The notes under the pieces were generated by a model. That model was not told where the DNA came from and did no database searches. It saw nothing but the letters and a program-made list of their open reading frames with translations. This document shows positions 43,976-53,544 of a stretch of DNA of 58,184 nucleotides, piece by piece. Every line of letters starts with the position of its first letter. Position 1 is the stretch's first letter. Where the stretch lies: positions 1 through 58,184 of the forward strand of contig VGZA01000037.1 in NCBI GenBank assembly GCA_016872775.1. The letters run 5' to 3'. The position numbers were made by a program, and so were the translations under genes. Source of the stretch: Planctomycetota bacterium (lineage in GTDB: Bacteria > Planctomycetota > Planctomycetia > Pirellulales > Pirellulaceae).

Positions 43976-45204
43976 TTACAGCTGGCTGGCCTTGACCGGT
44001 TCGCCGAGTTCAGGCCGGGAATACGCACTTCACCGAGCACATAAACGAACCGCGGCGAGCGATGCGGCCGGCTCACTTCCCGCCGCCGCGATCAGTTGCC
44101 GCTGGGCGAAGGTGCAATACTCCTGGAAGGCGACGAGCGGCGTCATCGAATCCAGCGCGGCGTTTTTCAGCACAGCAGTCCGATGCGCCTGCACAATGGA
44201 ATCGATCTTCATATCGGTTTCCAGGCAAGTGCCTCGGGGCAGGAACGATTCCGCCTCCTCCAAGGCCCGCAAGCCTTCCGCAAGAGCCCGGGAATGCGAC
44301 GAGTCTCCACCTGCGATATCAAGACCTTGCGCCGTCAATCGCAGAGCCTAGATGAATTCGGCGCGCGCCGAAAAAGTGCGCCGCGCAGTGTGAGCGACAG
44401 CCCCTTGCGCGCGATCGCATCGACGCGAGACGTGAGCCCCGGGTTGAGATGCAGTGCGGACATCGGCGCGCGGTCGTCCGTGGCCGGGGTTGTCGTTCGC
44501 ACGGCAATCCGGACGTCCGCGGTGCGCGGTTCAAGGGGCACGGCCACTGTCGCCGGCTCCTCGACCTCCGGGAGTCGCGTCAATCTCTCCGGCTTCCAGA
44601 TCGGTAGGTCCCGATCGAAGCGTCGGCCGAGATCCTGCACCTGATCGTCGGGCGCTGGCGGAAGCCGTTCCAGACGGGGCGATTCGAAAGGCGATTTTCG
44701 GGGAAGCACGCGTTCGGGTGTCAGCGACTCGTCAAGACCTTCACCGAGGCGCGGGGGGGGCGGCTGCAGTTCCGGCCCCCCGCGCCTTCGTTTCTCCGCG
44801 ACATACGATCCACTCGACAACCGTCCAGCTTGCGCGGACTGACCCGGTTGGAACAATGGAATCGTGCGCGGCGGCGCCAATTCGACGACCGTGGACTCGA
44901 CGGCCGGCAAGCGGCTCAGGCCGGTTGCTGGTCCCGATCTAGGTTGCGGTTCAACGGCAAGCGACGATGTCATCCTCGCGACATTCGTGCGCGCTTCGGT
45001 GACGCTTCCGGTTACGGGAGCGGAAAGTTCGGTATCCTCCACGGCACAACGCAAGGAGCGCGGCAGCAGTCGCGGAACACCGACCGGGGCCGCCACGGCA
45101 TCCTGATCGGCGCAATACGCCGGCCTCGCAGCCTGGTCGCCCAAGCCGGCGACCAGTGTGCACAACGTGGCCGTGAATACGTGTAACCGCAACTGGAAAT
45201 CCAT
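43976..45204 (-). pseudogene. Decayed secreted protein gene (several frame breaks)
   Basis: ATG 45204 opens a frame with a signal peptide (MDFQLRLHVFTATLCTLVAG, cleavage near YCA-DQ) and a long Pro/Arg-rich region, and continues to 44335. The conserved-looking part then shifts frame. LRGALF should continue SARAEFI after loss of one T from a T run (complement of 44371-44375). A TAG (44348-44350) then replaces a codon in FI-ALRLTAQGLDIAGG. The frame continues through LEEAESFLPRGT to 44060, shifts again near VYVLGEV and ends at 43976. In my memory, intact planctomycete relatives continue with a TPR-like region, which is absent here. The N-terminal 290-codon ORF might still be translated. Confidence 0.6.
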
Positions 45205-45732
45205 TGTTCTACCGTGGCGTTCGTCCTGAACCGATCGAGGACACTCCGTCGTGGCGCGAATCCCCATGGGACAAAGAAACCCATCGACCGCTTCTTGCCA
45301 ACTTTCCTATCAAAACGAGCGAAGCGGCACGACCGGAACTCGACCGTATTGCGCAGTCGTCATACCCGTGACGAGCGGAACCAAGGACGGCAATACGCAC
45401 CGCCAATGCGGTAGATCAGCTACCACAATCCCAATGGAACAACCGGCCCGACCAGACCCCCGTCGACTCGTTCTGCACCGTCCCGTGCCGTCAGCACGGG
45501 CTCGGGACGGCCCTCACCCGGTGGCACACATTCTGTCCCCCACGCCCTCACTCGTTGCACACTGCAGCTGCCATATTCCAGGCAAGATGGGGGATTGGAG
45601 ACTGCCGCTCCATAGTTCCTGCACCGATCGATGGTATTACCGAAATAGATGATAAACTGGAATATGTGGGATAATCGGCAGCATTTCGTGCAACGATTTC
45701 GATGTTCGGCGGGCGCGCGCCAGTGAACAGGA
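45205..45732. other. Gene-poor stretch
   Basis: No gene supported on either strand. It contains one strong hairpin (CCCGTGC 45482-45488 with GCACGGG 45494-45500, loop CGTCA). The sequence here looks like non-coding or eroded DNA between two pseudogenes. Confidence 0.5.
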
Positions 45733-46120
45733 GTGCCGACGGACGTCGATCTGTTCGGCGGCCGGCTCGGAGGCGCGATCCACTACCAGTACAGTTCCGC
45801 GCTAAGCCTGTTCTGCAATTCAAGCGTCACCCTGGCTGCGTCGACCATTCAGGCCTCGCGGGCGGGAACGCAACGCGGGCCAGACGGTAATCGACGTGTC
45901 GCGGCGATCGGAGCCGGTCATCCCGCAGGCCGAGTTATCGCTGGGCGTTCGCTACAGTCGCGGACCATGGGGCATCGCGATCGCCTACGACTGGATGAAC
46001 TGGTTCAATCTGGCCAGCTCGCTCGAATTTGCTGACAACCTTAACGGCGGTGCCATCGGGGCCACGCAGCGCGATCTCGGTCTGCACGGGTTCTCGGTCA
46101 GCGCGAGCTTCGCGTACTGA
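45733..46120 (+). pseudogene. Remnant of an outer-membrane beta-barrel protein gene
   Basis: Two fragments in different frames join into a beta-barrel-like C-terminus. Frame 1 gives DLFGGRLGGAIHYQYSSALS from 45733. Near 45870-45890 the reading frame shifts by one, and GQTVIDVSRRSEPVIPQAEL then GVRYSRGPWGIAIAYDWMNW run to TGA at 46118-46120. The DWMNWFNLASSLEF, GLHGFSVSASFAY ending (terminal aromatic) resembles the Lpg1974-type pore-forming proteins common in planctomycetes. N-terminal parts and start are missing. Confidence 0.6.
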
Positions 46121-46214
46121 ACGGTCCCGTGCGCTCCTCGAGCCGGTGGAAAGGTACGATCGCGGCGGGGCTTCCCACCGCTCCGGGATCGCGGTTGCCT
46201 GCTTTTCGTACTCC

Positions 46215-46318
46215 TACTCGTACTCGCACGCGATTGTGGTTGCCCTCTCGCTGCCAAACATTGCTGAACTCGTGCTCGAAGTTTTCATCGCCCTGGGAGC
46301 TTCATTCGAGTACGAGTA
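46215..46318. repeat. 12-base inverted repeat pair
   Basis: TACTCGTACTCG (46215-46226) and CGAGTACGAGTA (46307-46318) are perfect inverted copies about 80 bases apart, each made of a TACTCG doublet. They follow the outer-membrane remnant. Confidence 0.7.
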
Positions 46319-46334
46319 CCGCTTCGCTGAGTAC

Positions 46335-46365
46335 GATTAAGATTACGATTAAGATTAAGATTACC
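46335..46365. repeat. GATTAA-type short tandem repeat
   Basis: Five imperfect 6-base units (GATTAAGATTACGATTAAGA then TTAAGATTACC) form a small AT-rich tandem array in otherwise GC-rich DNA, just downstream of the GNAT gene on the other strand. Confidence 0.75.
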
Positions 46366-46394
46366 GATTCGCCGAGGCCGACGACACCGGGAAG

Positions 46395-46988
46395 TTACTG
46401 CGTGCCGTTTTGTTGGGCTGTTGCCGACTCCGAATGAGAAGTGGCGCAATCCGAATTCTTGTCCAGCATCCGTTGAAGGATATGGACATCGAGGAGCCGG
46501 CCGAACTTATGGCCGACTTCGCGCAGTGTTCCCACCATCTGAAATCCGAACTGCGCATTCAGGTGCAGGCTGGCGGCGCTATCGGCGGCGACGCGCGCTA
46601 CCAGCGAATGGAATCCGATCCGACGCGCTTCCTCGATGATGCTGCGTTTCAGGCTGCGTCCCATGCCCTGGCCACGGAACGCCTGGTCGACATAGAAGGC
46701 GGTTTCCGCGGTTACATCGTAGGCGCGGCGATCGGAAAAAGGGCTGAGCGCGGTCCAGCCAACGACTTTTCCCTGGAGTTCCGCGACCAGTACCGGGTAG
46801 CGCTCGGTGCGATCGAGGAACCAGCGCCGGCGATCTTCGAGATCCCGCGGCTCGGTGTCAAACGTAGCGGTCGTGGTGAGAATCGCCTGGTTATAGATCT
46901 CTGTGATGGCGGCCACGTCGGCCAGTACCGCGCGGCGGATCATGAAATGGGGAGAGGCCGTCGTATTCATCGGATCCGTGACCGGCAA
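46395..46988 (-). CDS. GNAT-family N-acetyltransferase, phosphinothricin acetyltransferase-like
   Basis: A 197-residue acetyl-CoA-dependent acetyltransferase. The fold is read from IRRAVLADVAAITEIYNQAI at the start, the family marker TATFDTEPRDLEDRRRWF, and the acetyl-CoA pyrophosphate loop FRGQGMGRSLKRSII (Q/RxxGxG/A). GWTALSPFSDRRAYDVTAE matches the Pat/Bar subgroup, which acetylates amino groups of small amino-acid-like toxins or methionine derivatives. An internal ATG (residue 16) is a possible alternative start. Single gene. Confidence 0.88.
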   Translation of the reverse strand: MPVTDPMNTTASPHFMIRRAVLADVAAITEIYNQAILTTTATFDTEPRDLEDRRRWFLDRTERYPVLVAELQGKVVGWTALSPFSDRRAYDVTAETAFYVDQAFRGQGMGRSLKRSIIEEARRIGFHSLVARVAADSAASLHLNAQFGFQMVGTLREVGHKFGRLLDVHILQRMLDKNSDCATSHSESATAQQNGTQ

Positions 46989-47316
46989 GTTACACGATTT
47001 GACCTGAAAGCACTCGGCAACCGGGTACGGTCTGCCGCGTGGAACGTGGAATGGAGTATAACTGAATCCGAGCCGGACGATGAATCACGCCGGGCATCGG
47101 CGGGTCGGATCGGTTCGGCGGACGCCAGACGATGGTCGGTAGCTATGCGACTCCAGATTCTGATTCGGGTTCTGCCACTGATCATGGCAGCGCAACTGTC
47201 CGGGCGGTGGAACGGGTTGCCTGCGGATCGATGCGGGTGGGCCATCGACATACGTGGCGGGGCTGGCAGTCGGCGCGGAATGAACCACGGCGATCGCGCT
47301 GCCGGCCGAAATCGGA
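46989..47316. other. Intergenic stretch
   Basis: No supported gene. A plus-strand frame with a hydrophobic start at about 47143 lacks a ribosome-binding site and becomes Gly/Arg-rich. The promoter of the GNAT gene should lie at its left end. Confidence 0.4.
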
Positions 47317-48285
47317 TTACATAAACACGCGTGGCGGAAAGCAGAGTAAGGGGATTGCCAGCGAGATGCAGCCCAGCACAATGCGGAACCAGCCGAGTTC
47401 GACCGAATCGTCACGGGTCGGCGGGTGATCGATGCCGATCATCAGCACGATTAGCAGCATTGGCAACCAGGAATAGAGGTCGAACGCGACGACGGCGGCG
47501 ATTGCGAGCACCATCAGCCCGCGGGCAATACGATGGGCCAGCTTGCGACCAAAAACGGTATACAGGACATGACCTCCGTCGAGCTGGCTGACGGGCAACA
47601 TGTTCAGGCCCGTGATCAATAATCCGACCCAGCCCGCCATGAAATAGGGGTTGAGTTGCCATTGCCAGACTCCCGCTCCAGGGGAATATCCGGGCGGCGC
47701 CTTGAAATGAAAAATCGCCTTCAGCAGCAACGGCAGTTGCAGTTCAAACAGTCCGCCGTGCATCTGCATGTCCAGCCGCGAAATCCCGACCATCAATATC
47801 GGAATCGCCACCACCAGGCCAGCGATCGGTCCCGCGATGCCGATGTCGAAAATCTCCTTGCGATTGGCGCGAACCCCATCCATCGCAATCACGGCGCCCA
47901 TCGTGCCGACACTGGAGATCGGCAGCGGCAGAAAGAACGGCAGGCTGGCCGGAATCCGATACCGCAGCGCCACCAGAAAATGGCCCATTTCGTGCGTAAA
48001 TAATATTCCCAGCATGCAGGCCATGTAGATCAGCCCGTTCGACCATTGCGTCAGCAAAGCGTGCCGAATCGACAAGGGAGACGACGAACCGATCATGTAA
48101 TAGGTCGGCAGCCAATGCGTCGATCCGGCCCAGAAGACCGACAGGCAGGTGGCAAGGAAAAGCATCAGCGGCAACCGAAACCGTCGCGTCGGACGGAGGC
48201 GAGTCGATGGGGAATCTGGAAGCGGGTTCGCATATGCTCCGCCAAACGGGATGTACTCGTCCGCGGACGGTGGATTCGTGGTCAT
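47317..48285 (-). CDS. Site-2 protease family membrane metalloprotease (M50)
   Basis: A 322-residue intramembrane zinc protease. HEMGH at 98-102 lies in a transmembrane helix (MLGILFTHEMGHFLVALRYR), and the second metal-site motif LNMLPVSQLDGGHVLYTVFG is near residue 245. About six to seven membrane helices are visible, and the cytoplasmic N-terminus is Pro-rich. Family members cut transmembrane anchors such as anti-sigma factors; the substrate here is unknown and no PDZ domain is present. ATG 48285 is chosen because upstream codons are not protein-like. Confidence 0.92.
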   Translation of the reverse strand: MTTNPPSADEYIPFGGAYANPLPDSPSTRLRPTRRFRLPLMLFLATCLSVFWAGSTHWLPTYYMIGSSSPLSIRHALLTQWSNGLIYMACMLGILFTHEMGHFLVALRYRIPASLPFFLPLPISSVGTMGAVIAMDGVRANRKEIFDIGIAGPIAGLVVAIPILMVGISRLDMQMHGGLFELQLPLLLKAIFHFKAPPGYSPGAGVWQWQLNPYFMAGWVGLLITGLNMLPVSQLDGGHVLYTVFGRKLAHRIARGLMVLAIAAVVAFDLYSWLPMLLIVLMIGIDHPPTRDDSVELGWFRIVLGCISLAIPLLCFPPRVFM

Positions 48286-48487
48286 GCTGACACAATAACC
48301 GACGGAACTCCAATGCGGAACCCCGGAAGTACAGTACGGTTGCAGGGCCGTCGACCGTATAGGTTGGGTCGAGGCTCGGACCATCCTAGATTACGCGCTG
48401 CTTTGACGCAGCCCATGCTGGGGCTGAAAGCCACCAGCCACTTCTCACTTCTCCCATCCTACAATGATCGACTCTTCATTTCGGACG

Positions 48488-49963
48488 TCAGGCAATGATC
48501 GGCGTGATTACATTGCCACTGACGTCGGTCAGACGGAAGTCGCGGCCGTTGAGATTGAACGTCAATCGCTCGTGGTTCAGGCCCATCAGGTGCAGGATCG
48601 TGGCGTGAAGATCGTGGACATCGACCGGGTCGACGGCCGCTTTGTGGCCAACATCGTCGGTGGCACCGAAGCTTGTCCCACCCTTCACGCCGCCGCCTGC
48701 CAGCCAGAAGGTCAGCGCGTGCGGGTTGTGGTCACGACCCGGCTTGTCCGACTTTTGCGCCACGGGCAGGCGTCCGAATTCACCGCCCCAGATCACCAAC
48801 GTGTCGTCAAGTAATCCCCGCTGTTCCAGATCCTGCAGCAGCGCGGCGATCGGCTGGTCGGTCTCCAGCGCAAACTGCGTGTGGTTTCCGTGGATGTCGG
48901 AATGGCCATCCCAGCTGCGCTGGTTCTCCATGCCACCCGAATAGATCTGCACAAACCGCACGCCCCGTTCGATCATTCGGCGAGCGATGAGGCATTGCCG
49001 CGCGAAGTGCGCGCATTTCTCCTGATCGATTCCATAGAGCTTGCGTACATGTTCCGGTTCTCGATCGACGTCCATCGCCTCAGGCGCGGCCGACTGCATG
49101 CGATAGGCCAGTTCAAAACTCTCGATCCGTGTCGAAAATTCATCGTCGGCCGGGTGGCGGGCCTGGTGCCCCAGGTTGAGTTCGCGCAGCAGGTCGAGTT
49201 GAGCCCGTTGCTGGACATCGTTCATTTCCTTCGCGCGGAACAGATTATCGATCGGGTCCCCCTGCGGTTTCAGCCAAGTCCCCTGGTAGACGCTGGGCAG
49301 AAACCCGGCGCCCCAGTTCAACGAATATCCTTTTGGCAATCCGCGCCCCAGCGGGTCGGACATCACCACAAACGCCGGCAGGTCCTTGCTTTCACTGCCC
49401 AGGCCGTAGGTCGTCCAGGAGCCGACGCAGGGATAGCCCATCTGCGTGAATCCGGTGTTCATCATGAACAGCGCGGGGCTGTGATTATTCGACTTGGCGA
49501 ACAGCGAATGAATGAACGCCATTTTGTCGACGTGTCTGGAGAGGTGCGGAAAAATCTCCGAGACCGGCTTGCCGCATTCGCCTTGCGGTTGAAAGTTGAA
49601 CGGCGATTTCATCAATGGCCCGACGGCATTGGCGAAGAAACCGGTGAAGCGGTCGAACCCGGGGAGTTCCTGGCCGTCTCGTTTCTGCAATTCGGGTTTA
49701 AAATCCCAGGTATCTACATGACTAGGACCTCCATTGATAAACAGCCAGATTACACGTTTGGCCCGTGCGGCGAAGTGGGACGGCTTGGGCGCCAGAGGCG
49801 TCGTTGATTTGCCGCCGGCCGCCTGGGCCGGACGCAGTCCTGTGCCGAGCAGACCAGTATCTTGAAGCAGCGCAGCCAGTCCCAGCAGGCCGGCGCCGCC
49901 CCCGGCGCGTCGAAGCCAGTCGCGGCGATCCGGATGGCATGCGTTTTCCAAAGCCAGCGACAT
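48488..49963 (-). CDS. DUF1501 domain-containing protein
   Basis: A 491-residue DUF1501 protein with a Tat-like leader (DRRDWLRRAGGGAGLLGLAA). Family blocks include VIWLFINGGPSHVDTWDFKP, NHSPALFMMNTGFTQMGYPC and, near the C-terminus, VIWGGEFGRLPVAQ with GRDHNPHALTFWLAGGGVKG. It begins 6 bases after the cytochrome/DUF1549/DUF1553 gene on the same strand, the classic partner arrangement, so the two are one transcript. Confidence 0.93.
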   Translation of the reverse strand: MSLALENACHPDRRDWLRRAGGGAGLLGLAALLQDTGLLGTGLRPAQAAGGKSTTPLAPKPSHFAARAKRVIWLFINGGPSHVDTWDFKPELQKRDGQELPGFDRFTGFFANAVGPLMKSPFNFQPQGECGKPVSEIFPHLSRHVDKMAFIHSLFAKSNNHSPALFMMNTGFTQMGYPCVGSWTTYGLGSESKDLPAFVVMSDPLGRGLPKGYSLNWGAGFLPSVYQGTWLKPQGDPIDNLFRAKEMNDVQQRAQLDLLRELNLGHQARHPADDEFSTRIESFELAYRMQSAAPEAMDVDREPEHVRKLYGIDQEKCAHFARQCLIARRMIERGVRFVQIYSGGMENQRSWDGHSDIHGNHTQFALETDQPIAALLQDLEQRGLLDDTLVIWGGEFGRLPVAQKSDKPGRDHNPHALTFWLAGGGVKGGTSFGATDDVGHKAAVDPVDVHDLHATILHLMGLNHERLTFNLNGRDFRLTDVSGNVITPIIA

Positions 49964-49969
49964 ATCCTG

Positions 49970-52900
49970 TTACTCCGTGTAAATGAATTCGTTGAGGCCG
50001 AGCAGTACCTGGCAGAAGTCAGTCAGAGCCGCATCGCGCGCGGCGGATTGCCCCGCTTCCTGGTATCGCTCCGATTGTTGCAGCAGGAACCGTGATCCCG
50101 CTTTCAGTTCGCCTTCGGCCGGCGATCGCGCCAACGCTCGCAGATAGCCATCCCGAATCCAGGCTTCCGGAAAATCGCCCGCGGCGTTGTTGGCGGCAAT
50201 CACGCGCTGAGCGAACTCGCGGGCGGTCGTGCGTACGAGCGTGCTGTTCATGAACATCAGGGCCTGGGGGGCCACGGTGGTGCTCGGCCGCTCACCAATG
50301 CTCACCAGCGGTTCGGGAGCGTCAAAAATCTGCATCGCGGGGATCAGTCGGCTTCGCTTGATCATGAAGTAGATGCTGCGACGCTTGTGGTTTTCGTCCA
50401 ACGTTCCCGGGCCGAACAAAGTGCGATCGAGGCCTCCGCTGACCGCCAGCATCGCGTCGCGAATCGACTCGGCCTCCAGGCGGCGCGGGGAATGCCGCCA
50501 GACCCAGCGGTTCTCCGGATCCGCGGTCAGGCAATCGGGGCGCGCGGCAGCGGCCTGCTGGTAGGCGGCACTTCCGACGATCAACTTGTGCAGCGGCTTC
50601 AGCTTCCAGCCATTCGCCAACAACTCACCCGCCAGCCACTCCAACAGTTCCGGATGCGTGGGCCGTTCCCCCTGCGCGCCGAAGTCGTTCGGTGTGGCGA
50701 CGATTCCGCGGCCAAAATGATGCTGCCACAGGCGGTTCACGATCACACGGGCCAGCAGCGCGCCGGCGCCACGCTCCGCGTCGGTGATCCAGCTGGAGAA
50801 TTCACGGCGGCGATAGCTGCTCTTGGCATCGGATGGCGCCGCGAACCGCCACGGTGATTCCTCCGTGTCTCCCAAGCGGCCATCCAGCAGTTGCAGAAAT
50901 CCAGCCCGGGCCACACCCTGTTTCTGGGCGATATCTCCCCGTTTGAGAAAGTGCGTCTCAGGATAGAAATGCGGGAAGCCGCGGTCATCCGCGTGATGCG
51001 GAATCGGCTTGCGACCTTCGGTGACGACCATCACCGGTGTCAACCTGGCAACCGGTTTGGCCGCCAGACTGGCCGCCAGCTTGTCGTGACGTTGCTTCCA
51101 TTCCGGATCGCTCGATCGATACCAGCGAAGCAGCAGATCGCGCTGCGCTTCGTTCAACTCGCCCTTGCCAGCCAGTACTGCCGCAACGTCAACCATTTCC
51201 TGCGACTGAGCCGCGCCGTCGATCGCAACGTCGGCGGCGGACGATCGCGTGATCGCCAGCCGAGGGCGTCCGATGTTATGGCGATTATTGACGGTGAATT
51301 CCAACGTCACGCGGATCCGCGCACCGGCCGCGTGCTGGATCGGTTGCGCCAATTCAAAAACGGCGGCATGGTCCTTGCCGAATTGCGGATCGACGGCCCA
51401 GCCGGAACGCGGATTATCGTCCAGTGACGAGGCAATTGATAAATTGCCTCCGTCCTGCTGAAACGTCGCCCGAGCCCGCGCAATCGGGACCGGCGCCAGC
51501 GGATCCGTACCCTCCAGCGGTCCCGCCTCGACCCGGATCCGCCCCAATCCAAAATTTCCATTCTCCGCCCGCCCCGGTCCCCGCCTGGCCATCGACTCGT
51601 GCGCCATTGCCTCGAGACGCAGCGCCGTGATCGACGACGCCTTGGTGGAAATCACAAAGGTGTAGGTATCAAAGTCCGCGTTGGCACCCGTGGCCAGAAA
51701 TGATCCGTCGGCTTGTGGAGTCAGTACCGCGCCGCCTTTGGAGATTGCCTCGGCGGCCGACGCAATGATCCAGGGAGTATCCGCCATGGGAACCGCTTCG
51801 CCTGCGGCGAGCTTACGGCGGGTTTCGCTGAGCCATGCCTCAAAGCGCGATCCGAGCTGCTGCGATTCGAACGCCCGCAACTCTTCGGCGAGCGGCGCGT
51901 GCCGTTGCTCCCATTCGGAGATCGCCCGGCGACTGGACTCCGCGTCAAGGTCGAGTTCCAGGTTGGAGCGAATCGCGGACGTGAAATTGGCAACCAGCCG
52001 GTAGTAGTCACTTGCCGGAATCGGATCGAATTTGTGATCGTGGCAGCGAGCGCAGCCGACCGTAAGCCCCAGCATCGAGGTCCCGATGGTAGCGATCATG
52101 TCGTCCAATTCGTCATACCGCGCCGACTCGAATTCCTTCTCCGTGAGTTGTGTCGGAAAGACACCCGCGCCCAGGAATCCGGTGGCCTTCCATGCCTGCA
52201 CATCCTCGGGCGCCCATTCGTCCCCGGCGAGCTGCCAGCGGATAAACTGGTCAAACGGCATCCCGGAATTCAGGGCCCAGATCACAAAGTCCCGGTAGTG
52301 ATAGGCGTGCGGGCGGTCGTAATCCTGTTCGAAGCCATGGCTCTCGGCGAATCGTACCGCGTCGAGCCAATGCCGGGCCCAACGTTCGCCGTAGTGGGGC
52401 GATTCCAACAACCGATCGACCAGCGCCTCGTACGCATTCGGCGAACGGTCCGCCATGAATGCCTCGACTTCCTCCCTGCTAGGAGGCAGTCCAATCAGAT
52501 CAAAGTAGAGCCTGCGCACCAGCGCCCTCTTGTCGGCGGGCGGACTGGGAGTCAGCGACTGCTGTTGCAAGGATTGGCCGACGAACCGATCGATCGCGTT
52601 CTGGCCCCAATCCGCCAGGGGGGCGTCTGGCACTTCCACGGTCGCCAGGCTTCGAAAGCTCCAGAATTCCCGCTGCGAAGGGTCGATCCGCCGCGCAATC
52701 CAGGCATCCGGGCTGGCGTCCTTCTCGATCAGTGGCCGATCGTAGGCTGCGCCGAGTTCGATCCATTGGCGAATCGCCGCGATCTGCCGATCGGGAAGTC
52801 GCGCGGCATTAGCCGGCATGCGAGGTTCGTCCCGGTGTTCGATCAACGCCAACAGGCGACTTTCCTGAACCTGCTCCAGATTGATCGCGGATCCCCCGGC

Positions 52901-53146
52901 GCCTCCTCGCAACAGGGCTTCCCGTGTATTCAGGTCGAATTCCGATTCGACCTTGTCTCCGCCGTGACATTTCACACAACGTCCGGCGAGTACCTGCCGC
53001 ACTTCCTTCTGAAACAACTCGCGCGATGCCTTCATTCGCGCCGCGTGATCCGGGGGCGGTGCCGCGGCAACCAAAGAAGCAATCCAAAAGACCACCCCGA
53101 ACGCAGGAACGCAGCAGCGTGTCAAGACAACCCTCCCCTTCTGCAA
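49970..53146 (-). CDS. Planctomycete cytochrome/DUF1549/DUF1553 protein
   Basis: A 1058-residue secreted protein with a signal peptide (about 10-29), PSCyt1 heme motif CVKCHGGDKVESEF (CxxCH at 57-61), PSCyt2/DUF1549 (about 175-385, including GCARCHDHKFDPIPASDYY) and PSD1/DUF1553 (about 790-1030, from LARVIVNRLWQHHFGRGIV). The central 400 residues hold a carbohydrate-binding-like beta region (FDTYTFVISTKASSITALRL). There is no LamG insert of the type in the copy at 26465. It is the first gene of a two-gene operon with DUF1501. Confidence 0.93.
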   Translation of the reverse strand: MQKGRVVLTRCCVPAFGVVFWIASLVAAAPPPDHAARMKASRELFQKEVRQVLAGRCVKCHGGDKVESEFDLNTREALLRGGAGGSAINLEQVQESRLLALIEHRDEPRMPANAARLPDRQIAAIRQWIELGAAYDRPLIEKDASPDAWIARRIDPSQREFWSFRSLATVEVPDAPLADWGQNAIDRFVGQSLQQQSLTPSPPADKRALVRRLYFDLIGLPPSREEVEAFMADRSPNAYEALVDRLLESPHYGERWARHWLDAVRFAESHGFEQDYDRPHAYHYRDFVIWALNSGMPFDQFIRWQLAGDEWAPEDVQAWKATGFLGAGVFPTQLTEKEFESARYDELDDMIATIGTSMLGLTVGCARCHDHKFDPIPASDYYRLVANFTSAIRSNLELDLDAESSRRAISEWEQRHAPLAEELRAFESQQLGSRFEAWLSETRRKLAAGEAVPMADTPWIIASAAEAISKGGAVLTPQADGSFLATGANADFDTYTFVISTKASSITALRLEAMAHESMARRGPGRAENGNFGLGRIRVEAGPLEGTDPLAPVPIARARATFQQDGGNLSIASSLDDNPRSGWAVDPQFGKDHAAVFELAQPIQHAAGARIRVTLEFTVNNRHNIGRPRLAITRSSAADVAIDGAAQSQEMVDVAAVLAGKGELNEAQRDLLLRWYRSSDPEWKQRHDKLAASLAAKPVARLTPVMVVTEGRKPIPHHADDRGFPHFYPETHFLKRGDIAQKQGVARAGFLQLLDGRLGDTEESPWRFAAPSDAKSSYRRREFSSWITDAERGAGALLARVIVNRLWQHHFGRGIVATPNDFGAQGERPTHPELLEWLAGELLANGWKLKPLHKLIVGSAAYQQAAAARPDCLTADPENRWVWRHSPRRLEAESIRDAMLAVSGGLDRTLFGPGTLDENHKRRSIYFMIKRSRLIPAMQIFDAPEPLVSIGERPSTTVAPQALMFMNSTLVRTTAREFAQRVIAANNAAGDFPEAWIRDGYLRALARSPAEGELKAGSRFLLQQSERYQEAGQSAARDAALTDFCQVLLGLNEFIYTE

Positions 53147-53246
53147 ACAGGCTTTGGCAAACTGTCGTCAACCTGTGTCACAGTATAGTGCTAGGGCGGT
53201 CAAACACCAATCAACCGTGCGTTGCTGGCATTTGTGCCGGCAACGC

Positions 53247-53270
53247 GTAGGACGGGCCTCCTGGCCCGTC
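53247..53270. repeat. Palindromic repeat, family A, copy 5
   Basis: GTAGGACGGGCCTCCTGGCC followed by CGTC; forward orientation, upstream of the PSCyt operon. Confidence 0.8.
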
Positions 53271-53325
53271 TGGAAGTGTGAAACTACGTCGAGCAAAAAG
53301 CACGCATTGGCGGTCCTGCGCGAGA

Positions 53326-53350
53326 GACGGGTCGGGAGACCCGTCCTACG
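53326..53350. repeat. Palindromic repeat, family A, copy 6 (inverted)
   Basis: GACGGGTCGGGAGACCCGTC followed by CTACG; 55 bases from copy 5 in the opposite orientation. Confidence 0.8.
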
Positions 53351-53498
53351 ACCGGGGTCGGTAAATGCCGTTAGTTTGAACGAACCGTGATGATAACAGA
53401 CTTGCGCGCAAATAGGGGAATGCCTGCCCCGTGCATCGCGTTGTCGCGAAAAGTCCGGTAACGTTGCGCCACGTCTTTCCCGGCCCCCTCAACCCCGG

Positions 53499-53531
53499 CC
53501 CTTCTCCCCCGGACATACCGGTGGAGAAGGG
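53499..53531. repeat. Long hairpin, third repeat type
   Basis: CCCTTCTCC pairs with GGAGAAGGG, and the enclosed CCGG-ACATA-CCGG pairs again, giving a nearly continuous stem. It lies in the sequence downstream of rpoD. Confidence 0.65.
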
Positions 53532-53544
53532 AGTTGTCATGCAT

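Noticed and set aside
47085-47414. Minus-strand 109-codon open frame
   Set aside because: Overlaps the end of the site-2 protease gene in another frame; no start context or features.
51713-53188. 491-codon plus-strand open frame
   Set aside because: Antisense to the second cytochrome/DUF1549/DUF1553 gene; Arg/Pro-rich without motifs.
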